Below, piece by piece: positions 57,202 through 64,000 of a DNA stretch of 64,000 nucleotides (its first letter is position 1; every line of letters begins with the position of its first letter). The translations under genes were made by a program, and so were the position numbers. Origin of the DNA: an uncultured Rhodospirillaceae bacterium (GTDB lineage Bacteria > Pseudomonadota > Alphaproteobacteria > Rhodospirillales > Rhodospirillaceae). Below the pieces are notes generated by a model. The model was not told where the DNA came from and did no database searches. It was given only the letters and a program-made list of their open reading frames with translations. The stretch covers positions 36,237 to 100,236 of the forward strand of contig CALSLN010000011.1 in NCBI GenBank assembly GCA_943787205.1. Direction: 5' to 3'.

Positions 57202-58740
57202 CTATTGCATTTCAATCGTGTGATAGCTGATGTTCGGCGGGTTCAACGATAAAGTTTTTATATCTGTTGTCGTTGCCACCCGCTGAGAGGCAGTGGTCAG
57301 CAGAAGTGCCGGTGAAATGTCTCTCATGCGGCGCATTACGCTACGGAGATGACGCTCCCGATCAGCAGTATTCATAATACGATCTGTTTCTTCGATCAGT
57401 GGCATGACAGACTCATCGCAGAAAAACGGCACCGCTTTAGCGCATGAAAAATTGCGCACGGGGCGGATGGCGTCCGCGTAAGCGCCGGAGTCCCACATCA
57501 GAGAAAATGCATCCGTGTCGCCCCATTCATTGCTCTGAAATTTGCGCAGCCATGTGGCGAAGGGCGGCGTGCGCACGGTCACATCAACACCAACCGCCCT
57601 TAGGTCTTGGGCAACCTGTTGGTACAGCAGTGTATCAATCGTACTGAAACCGGTGAGGACTTCGATGGTCATTGAAAACCCATCTCCATAGCCAGCATCC
57701 TCAAGAAGAGCTTTTGCTCGATCGGGAGCGTAAGGGATAGGCTCTAAGCTTGGGTCGTGCCCGAACGTGCCGGCACTGGCGCCTTGGCTAGCGGGTTCTG
57801 CTTCTCCGCCGAATAGAACGGTGGCAATGACGTCTCTGTTTACCGCGTAGTTGAGGGCCCGCCTTACACGGGCGTCTTGCAACGGTGAGTCCGGGTTGCC
57901 GATTGTTCGAAAGGCGATAGACGACACTTGTGCCCCGCCGAACGACCAAATTTTAAAACCAGATGATTCCAACTGTTCGACGTCATCTATGCTCACGGCC
58001 TCAAGAACATCCACCTGTCCGGTGATCAACGCCTGCACGCGTGCTGTTGCGTCGGCGACAGTCCATAGCTCGAGAACATCAATGCCGTTTGGTGCGCGCC
58101 AAGACTTTGGGTCTGCATCGAAAACCATACGACCTGTTGCCTGACCCCAGGCCCGGAGTTTGAAAGACCCAGTGCCAATCGGGGCCTGGGCAAACCCTTC
58201 GGGCCCTAAGGTGCGCCACGCGTTTGGTTCTGGTATGGCGATGAGGGCCATGCGCTTCGGGAGAATTGCGTCAGGTGTCCGGGTTTCGATCGCGATTGTT
58301 TCGGCGTCGATCACCTCAATGGCAGAAATCGTGTCGACTTCAGTTGATGTATAAAAACGTCGACCTTCAGGGCTGCGTAGGTATTCAAGAATTGCAGCAA
58401 CAGAGTCTGCGGTCATGGGTGTGCCGTTGTGAAATGTCACGCCTTTGCGCAAGTTGAACACCCAGCGCGTGTTGCTCGTTGTTTCCCAAGAGACCGCAAG
58501 GCCTGGACGCAAAGCTCCTCCGGGCCCGATCATCGTTAAGCTATCGAAAAGCACACTCCACACGCCGGACCCTGGTTGTCCAACACTGGTGAATGGATTG
58601 CCAAGGCTCGGTGGCGCTGCATTACGGGCAACTCTCAGTACGGTGTCCGCTGTTGCGTGGTTGGGTAGCGTGAAACCAACAATCGCCATTGCGACAAGCG
58701 CACCGGCGTGCGCCCAAAATTTATGATGTCTCAAGGTCAT
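57202..58740 (-). CDS. ABC transporter substrate-binding protein, family 5
   Basis: A 512-residue periplasmic binding protein of the oligopeptide/nickel type (SBP_bac_5). The signal peptide is HHKFWAHAGALVAMAIVGF..., cut near ATADTV. Family marks are LRPGLAVSWETTSNTRWVFNL, RKGVTFHNGTPMTADSV, and RVRRALNYAVNRDVIATVLF. The ligand is unknown. No permease or ATPase genes are nearby in the window. Its ATG overlaps the stop of the upstream IclR gene by 4 bases, so the regulator probably controls its own operon and senses a related molecule (inference). Confidence 0.92.
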   Translation of the reverse strand: MTLRHHKFWAHAGALVAMAIVGFTLPNHATADTVLRVARNAAPPSLGNPFTSVGQPGSGVWSVLFDSLTMIGPGGALRPGLAVSWETTSNTRWVFNLRKGVTFHNGTPMTADSVAAILEYLRSPEGRRFYTSTEVDTISAIEVIDAETIAIETRTPDAILPKRMALIAIPEPNAWRTLGPEGFAQAPIGTGSFKLRAWGQATGRMVFDADPKSWRAPNGIDVLELWTVADATARVQALITGQVDVLEAVSIDDVEQLESSGFKIWSFGGAQVSSIAFRTIGNPDSPLQDARVRRALNYAVNRDVIATVLFGGEAEPASQGASAGTFGHDPSLEPIPYAPDRAKALLEDAGYGDGFSMTIEVLTGFSTIDTLLYQQVAQDLRAVGVDVTVRTPPFATWLRKFQSNEWGDTDAFSLMWDSGAYADAIRPVRNFSCAKAVPFFCDESVMPLIEETDRIMNTADRERHLRSVMRRMRDISPALLLTTASQRVATTTDIKTLSLNPPNISYHTIEMQ

Positions 58741-59516
58741 AGTTCTGTGTGCCCGTCATGGGTGGCTTTGTACGATTCGGCAATGTCATTCGACGCGACT
58801 TTTAGGGGGCCTTTGAAAGACTGAATGGCGTCTGTCATGCTCATCGCTGAGGTGTAAAACCGCAACACAATGCATGCGAGGACGCTGCCCTCAATCAAAA
58901 TTGGAACAGCAATATTGCTAACGCGATGTGTGCCCTCAAGGGCAGAGAACCCGGCATCGCGAACGCCTTTCAAGGCCCATGACTGATCTTTAGCATTTAG
59001 CATATTGGACGTATGCACGGTCCCTGATGTGCGATGGATGAGGTCAACAATTACCCTTCGTTCTTCGTCTGAGCAATGGGCTAAGTACGCATGGCCAGCT
59101 GAACTGGCAGTCATGGGCATACGTAGGCCGGCCGATACAAGCTCCATCGTCAGCGGTGTATCTAGGTCCGTGGTGGTTTTTACAATCATGTCGGTGCCTG
59201 AAGGAACGCACAGGGAGAGCGGCCAAACCACTTCTCGGCCGAGGGCGTCGAGGCGGGGCTGTACAATGGATGTAATCCAGCCGGTCGCTGCATAGCCATC
59301 ACTGAGACTCTGCACGGTTTCTGTGAGCCAATAGCCACGGCTGGCGGCATCCTTGATGGCGAATCCTTCTGTCACAAAAGTCTCAAGCATGCGGTAGGTG
59401 GTGCTACGCGATAGCCCGGTCGCTTTGGCCAGCCAATTCAGGCTTGCGCCGTTATTGCGATTGAGAGTCGCCATAAGGTGTAGGCTGCGCGCAACGGAAC
59501 GAACCGTTTCAGTCAT
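58737..59516 (-). CDS. IclR-family transcriptional regulator
   Basis: About 259 residues from ATG 59516 (MTETVRSVARSLHLMATLN), behind GGAGG; a TTG at 59549 would add 11 residues. The winged helix is SLNWLAKATGLSRSTTYRMLETFVTEGF, and the effector domain spans about residues 90-255 (TSSAGHAYLAHCSDEER, SNIAVPILIEGSVLACIVLRF). IclR proteins bind small aromatic or carboxylic effectors. First gene of a two-gene unit with the binding protein. Confidence 0.9.
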   Translation of the reverse strand: MTETVRSVARSLHLMATLNRNNGASLNWLAKATGLSRSTTYRMLETFVTEGFAIKDAASRGYWLTETVQSLSDGYAATGWITSIVQPRLDALGREVVWPLSLCVPSGTDMIVKTTTDLDTPLTMELVSAGLRMPMTASSAGHAYLAHCSDEERRVIVDLIHRTSGTVHTSNMLNAKDQSWALKGVRDAGFSALEGTHRVSNIAVPILIEGSVLACIVLRFYTSAMSMTDAIQSFKGPLKVASNDIAESYKATHDGHTEL

Positions 59517-59628
59517 GATCGTTGAAGCCTCCAGTGAAGGGCGAGACAATAGGTATTTGACCCTATCATTCCGAGGCGTTCCAGATATTAGATCGGTAGA
59601 CGAGCCGAGATAAGGCCGACCAACTAGG

Positions 59629-60546
59629 CTAGGGGTTTTTTTGGAAACCCATTTTAGGCATTCTGGCTGAGGCGGCCTCTTTGGCCATTTGGAATGCCTT
59701 CGTCAATTTACGAATCAAATTGAGAGATTTCTCATCCGGGGTCATGTAATGACCTGACATTGCCTCAATACGGTGACGGAATTCAGAACAAATGGTTGAA
59801 AGCTCTGGCTCTCCCACTGCCGTTGCGGCGTCTGATGCTTCTTCCAAGCATTGCACGAGCACGAGCAGGTTATGCTCGACTTCTTGATCGACTTTGCCTT
59901 CGTCGTAGGCCGTAAGAATGAGATCGCACACATACCCCAGGCGTAGGCCTTGGCTGTCCAACTGTGCGGTGCGGATCGATTTAAAATTTTGGTCAACAGC
60001 TTGTTCTAGAACTTCAGACTTAACTTCTTTGCCATCCATTTTTGCTTTGAACGTGTTGATCACGTTGATGAGCGGGATGTCGGACTTGCGGCCGTCTTTG
60101 CGTCGGTTCGGACCGATGTATTCCGTTGTTGCGATAAACGGAATGCGGTTGTAGGCAATATGCTGAGCCCGAGCGACGATTTTTCCGGGTGCAACCGGCT
60201 TCAGCATGACGTCGTCCGCGCCTGCCATGATGGCTTGTTTTACGCTGCTTTGATTTTCTGGTGAGACCATGAAGGTCACGATGGCAAAGGGGTTTCCGCC
60301 GAGCTTGTTGTGCCGAAGATTACGAATGTTGCTAAAAACGCTATCGCCCAGGGTATCGGAAACAGCGATCAAATCGGCTGGGCTGGACTTAAGCTCTTCG
60401 GTTAACGCACTCAGCTTGTTGACGGCGCGTATTTTGCGCAGTCCTTGTTGTCGCAACATGCCCATCAGGCCGTACCGAACTGTGTCGTTCGGATCAGCCA
60501 GAATCACATCAATATCTTGGTATTGGCCACCGCGTGTGCTGACCAT
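59629..60546 (-). CDS. Receiver-domain protein with C-terminal helical domain
   Basis: A 305-residue protein. A CheY-like receiver fills about residues 12-130 (VILADPND acidic pocket, T91, K116 in MLKPV). The usual phospho-acceptor position after the third strand (ADLIAVSD) aligns on S63 with D64 next to it, so canonical phosphorylation is uncertain. A linker GPNRRKDGRKSD leads to a helical C-terminal domain of about 130 residues that I do not recognise; no DNA-binding or GGDEF motif is seen. No histidine kinase is adjacent. Target unknown. Confidence 0.75.
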   Translation of the reverse strand: MVSTRGGQYQDIDVILADPNDTVRYGLMGMLRQQGLRKIRAVNKLSALTEELKSSPADLIAVSDTLGDSVFSNIRNLRHNKLGGNPFAIVTFMVSPENQSSVKQAIMAGADDVMLKPVAPGKIVARAQHIAYNRIPFIATTEYIGPNRRKDGRKSDIPLINVINTFKAKMDGKEVKSEVLEQAVDQNFKSIRTAQLDSQGLRLGYVCDLILTAYDEGKVDQEVEHNLLVLVQCLEEASDAATAVGEPELSTICSEFRHRIEAMSGHYMTPDEKSLNLIRKLTKAFQMAKEAASARMPKMGFQKNP

Positions 60547-60638
60547 AATTATCCCCTTGGCGTCTCTAACGGGTAAGCGCCCCAGCTTTGTACCCGCAAG
60601 AGGAGGAAACTACAGGATTGAGGCCTAGCCTGCACCAC

Positions 60639-60675
60639 AAAAGAAAAGAGCCCGGGCATGCTGCCCGGGCTCTTT
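60639..60675 (-). terminator. Strong intrinsic terminator after yccA
   Basis: A perfect 14-bp stem (60645-60658 with 60662-60675, loop of 3) containing GAGCCCGGGCA, followed on the minus strand by TTTTCTTTT. It lies 25 bases past the stop of the YccA gene. Confidence 0.9.
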
Positions 60676-60699
60676 CATCAGACCATAAGGTCTTTAAGT

Positions 60700-61439
60700 C
60701 TAGTCGCGGTTCCCAAGGAACATCAGTAGGAACTGAAACAGGTTGATGAAGTTGAGGTACAGCGCAACGGCTCCCATCACCGCTGCATGCTCTTCCTTGC
60801 TTGAGCCTGCAACATCGAAATAACCGCTCTTAATGCGCTGGGTGTCATAGACGGTCAGGCCGGCAAAAATGAGCACACCGATCACGGGGATGACGAAGCC
60901 CATGACGCCGCTTGGCCAGATCATATTGACGACCATAGCGATGACCAGCCCAATGAGCCCCATCAGCAAGAACGTGCCCATGCCGGACAGATCTTTCTTT
61001 GTGGTGTAGCCATACAGGCTGAGGCCAGCAAAAGCGCTTGCGGTAATGACAAACGTCCGCGCAACGCTGACGCCTGTGTAGGTCATGAGAATGGTTGAAA
61101 GACCAACGCCCATGGTGCCAACGAACAGCCAGTAAAGGAGCTGCATGGTTCCGGCGCTGCGATTGTGTCCAGCAAAGCTCATAAACAGAATGAGGCCGAG
61201 TGGCATAAACATAGAAATCATGCCTAAGCCAGTGTAGCCAGCGATTTGCCCCGCTTCGACCCGAAGAAGAGGTTGATAAGGCCAGAGTTGGCGACGGCAA
61301 AAGCAACGATGCCAGACAACAACAGGCCTGAAGCCATGTAGTTGTAGACCCTCAACATATAGGTGCGCAGGCCCTCATGAATTGCAGCGGATTCAACACC
61401 CGCGCCGGTCATTGTCCTGCGATCAGTTTCGGTAGCCAT
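60700..61439 (-). CDS. Bax inhibitor-1/YccA family membrane protein (frameshift in a C4 run)
   Basis: Two frames make one BI-1 family protein of about 246 residues. The first, from ATG 61439 (MATETDRRTMTGAG), runs through YNYMASGLLLSGIVAFAVA to FFGSKRG; the second begins QIAGYTGLGMISMFMPLGL. Reading CCCC at 61249-61252 as five C restores GSKRGQIAGYTGLG. About seven helices follow, ending NFINLFQFLLMFLGNRD, typical of YccA/YbhL. BI-1 proteins are inner-membrane proteins linked to FtsH modulation or ion leak. It is monocistronic with a strong terminator. Confidence 0.9.
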
Positions 61440-61627
61440 GATGCGCCTCACTTAAAGTTACGTTCGATCCAACGCAGCACTTCAACTTTGGCGTGCCGCT
61501 GGATCAATGACGCTAATATTGGGTGTTTTGTTCGCACCTTCAATGATAATCGGTCGCTTTTTCACAACGATTTAATCAAAACGTACGGTTTTTCGGGCTT
61601 TTAAGGCGAAGTGGCCGATAAACGCGC

Positions 61628-64000
61628 CTAGTCGTTGCGCAACAGCGGTGCTGCTTTGATTCCCAGAGCCCGCCAAACCCCGGCGAATCCGGCCATAAGG
61701 GTTACCGCGATGCAGGCTACGATGACGCCGCCGACAATTCCGGGGAACAAAATCCAATCGATTTTCATGACAAAGATCAGCACAGCCCAGGCCGAGAGGC
61801 TTCCGACAGCCGCCGCAATGGCCCCCGTTGCGAGGCCAAGAAGGCAGTATTCGAAGACGAAGGCTTTCAATACACCCGCTCGCGTTGCCCCAAGGACCTT
61901 GAGGACAACGGACTCGTAAATCCGTCGTGAATGTCCGGCTGCAATCGCCCCAGCTAAAACCAACGCGCCGGCAACAATTGCGACGGCGGCTGTAACTCGC
62001 ACTGCCGTGCCTAACGCACCGAGGACTTGTTCAAGAATCTCTAGGGCTTCGCGAACCTGTACGATCGTCACATTGGGCAGTTCGTCAACGACGGCGCGTT
62101 CGATCGCTTCTTCTGTGCCGTCAGCCGAGTTTACAGTTGCGATGTACATGCCTGGCGCGCCTTGCAACGCGTTCGGTGAAAAAATCAGAGCGAAATTCAT
62201 CGTGCCTGATTCCCATCGAATATCGCGAAGGTTGGCAATTTCGGCCGTGATCTCGCGGCCCAGAATGTTGACGGTGAGTGTGTCTCCGATACCGAGGTAC
62301 ATGCCTTCGGCGACTTGGGCGTCAATGGAAAGCAGGTTTTTGCCATCGTGATCTTCCGCCCACCATTCGCCTTCAAGAAGATGCGCGTTCTCGGGCATGA
62401 CGGCAGATTGTGAAATGCCGCGCTCACCCCTGGTGGCCCAACGGGCTTCTGGTGTGACGTTAGCATCGGCGGCTTTAACACCGTCGATCTTGGCAATACG
62501 CCCTCGGATCATCGACGCCAGTGTGACTTTCTCGACACCCTCTTGGGCCTCAACAATTTCAGAAAACCGTTCCGTTTGCGTTGGTTGAATGTCGATAAAG
62601 AACATGGTCGGCGCTTGTTCTGGCAACTCGCCGTTGATCTGTGCGTTGAGGTTCGATTCCAAGAGCGCAATGCAAACAAGCACTGACAAGCCAAGACCGA
62701 GTGACAGCACAACAGACGTTGTTGGATTGCCCGGGCGGTAGAGGTTCGCCATGGCGAGACGCAATGTTGGTCGACCCGATGTAATGCCGCCGCGTTTGTT
62801 CGACATGTTTGCTGCCAGCTTCATCACGCCACCAGCTGCGAAACGGAACAGGACGAGTGAGAGAGCGGCACCTGCGACAAAGAAGAACGCAAAGCTTGGT
62901 TTGTCGGCGGTGAATACAGTGAAGGCCCCAAGCGCTGAGCCCAAGATCACTAGGCCGACGAGATAACGTCTGCGCGGCCAACGGTTGATATCACTTAAGA
63001 ACTGTCGGAACAGGGCAACGGCGGGAATGTCTCGCGCTTTTGCCAACGGCCACAGAGCAAAGACAGCTGCTGATAAAACACCAAACACCGCGGCCTTGAT
63101 CAAGGGGTCTGCGTAAATACCAAACTGGGCATCGACGGGAAGCATGCCGCCAATCGAATTGGCTGCAATGAAGGGAACGCCGGCCCCGATCAATAGGCCC
63201 AGAACAATGCCGATCACCGAGAGAACCGTCAGCTGGATGGCGTAGATCGTAAAGATGAGATCTCCCGAGCACCCAAACATTTGAGCGTCGCAATCGTCGT
63301 CATGCGTCCGTCCAGGTAGGCGCGTGACGCGTTGGCGACACCGATTCCGCCGGTGAGCAACGCGGTTAAACCGACGAGGGTGAGAAACAGCGTTACGTTA
63401 TCAAGGAAGATTTCCAAGCTCTGTGCTGCCTGACGTAATCCCCGCAATCGCCAACCCGCATCTGGGAAATCAACCTTGAGGGATTCGCGCAATTCGTCAG
63501 CATCAACGCCCGGATTGATTCGGACGTTGTAGATGTTGGAAATCAAACTGCCGGGCTGGATCAATTCGGTCTCAGCCATGGCGCCACGTGCAACCATCAC
63601 CCGTGGCCCGGCCGTTGCAAAACTAATGACCCGGTCCGGTTCCTTGTTAATGAAGGTTCGAACCTGAAGGCTTGCCTCACCGACCTTGATAATGTCGCCA
63701 ACCGTAATGTCCAGCCGGGTCTTGAGCACCGGATCGACAGCGGTTCCCCAATATCCATCTCGTTGCGCAAGAACGTCACTGAGTGGCAGTTGTGGGTCTA
63801 GGTCGAGCGTCCCGTACAGGGGGTAAAGCCCATCAACGGCCTTTAATTCAATCAGGGTGCGTTCACGGGTCTCGCCGGAAGACAGATCAACTGATCGCGC
63901 CATTGAACGCATGGAAATTTGTGCGCTGACATCGCCAGCTGCTTCTAACGCCGCGCGCTCTTCAGCGTTCACTTCGCGATAGGTCATGCGGGCCTGGACG
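61628..64000 (-). CDS. FtsX-type ABC transporter permease (YbbP-like), partial and frameshifted
   Basis: The gene enters from the right edge (frame open to 64000) and ends at 61628; about 790 residues are visible. Features are the MacB-like extracytoplasmic domain, the first FtsX domain (LFLTLVGLTALLTGGIGVANA), a middle membrane region, and the second FtsX domain (VTAAVAIVAGALVLAGAIAAGHSRRI...VLKVLGATRAGVLKAF). The frame breaks at about 63267: LKCLGA continues as SGDLIFTIYAIQLTVLSVIG if one base is added. YbbP-type permeases, with a YbbA ATPase, extract lipids or lipoproteins; the ATPase gene would lie outside the window. Confidence 0.88.

Overview
The window is 64 kb of an alphaproteobacterial chromosome. 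The order mutS, glnD, murJ, trpS followed by uspA/nfu-type genes, the thioredoxin/LON/Trm112/DUF971/ubiH-like block, and the dnaK-dnaJ and dapB-nth neighbourhoods are typical of Rhodospirillales-like lineages (established knowledge of gene order; the taxon is an inference). Base composition looks moderate, and coding is dense: no gap between genes exceeds about 240 bases. No phage, insertion sequence, integron or CRISPR array is visible.

Layout. 1-2500: end of a sorbosone-dehydrogenase-like gene, then a same-strand accessory cassette of three ASCH-domain paralogues and a GNAT acetyltransferase. 2540-6560: alkB, divergent from dnaK-dnaJ. 6560-9570: a prolyl-4-hydroxylase-like dioxygenase, a GT41 (OGT/SPINDLY-type) glycosyltransferase and a methyltransferase. 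9600-23400: dapB, nth, bactofilin, an EI24/CysZ-like membrane protein, an adenosine-kinase-like sugar kinase, typA, an AmpG-like transporter, a DUF3891 protein, maeB, mutS. 23400-34650: glnD, murJ, trpS, a RutE-like nitroreductase, a polysaccharide deacetylase, a Bax-like glucosaminidase, Nfu, UspA, a TIGR02186 protein and a TSUP transporter. 34780-46720: surface-sugar genes (fcl, gmd, NeuD/PglD-like acetyltransferase, PglF/CapD-like dehydratase), purH, an UMF1 transporter, a Gfo/Idh oxidoreductase plus DegT aminotransferase pair that resembles GnnA/GnnB, and an MsbA-type exporter. 46716-52650: two divergent TPR-GT41 glycosyltransferases, an FkbM methyltransferase and a second 2OG-Fe(II) dioxygenase. 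52679-64000: tRNA-Gly, a CnoX-like thioredoxin, LON-domain protein, Trm112, DUF971, UbiH-like hydroxylase, tRNA-Thr, a Cys-rich secreted protein, an oligopeptide-type binding protein with an IclR regulator, a receiver-domain protein, a YccA/Bax-inhibitor protein and an FtsX-type ABC permease that runs off the window.

Two observations stand out. First, the combination 2OG-Fe(II) dioxygenase + GT41 glycosyltransferase + SAM methyltransferase occurs twice, at 6.5-9.6 kb and 46.7-52.7 kb, with different gene orders and different methyltransferase families. This suggests a hydroxylate/glycosylate/methylate modification pathway for an unknown protein or glycan acceptor (inference). Second, eleven single-base reading-frame breaks can be localised, several of them in short homopolymer runs. 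They hit dnaK, the bactofilin, a GT41 gene, the ubiH-like gene, yccA, the FtsX permease and every gene of the ASCH/GNAT cassette. In nearly every case one added or removed base restores a family-typical protein, so most are probably consensus sequence errors. The annotations below give the restored full-length genes.
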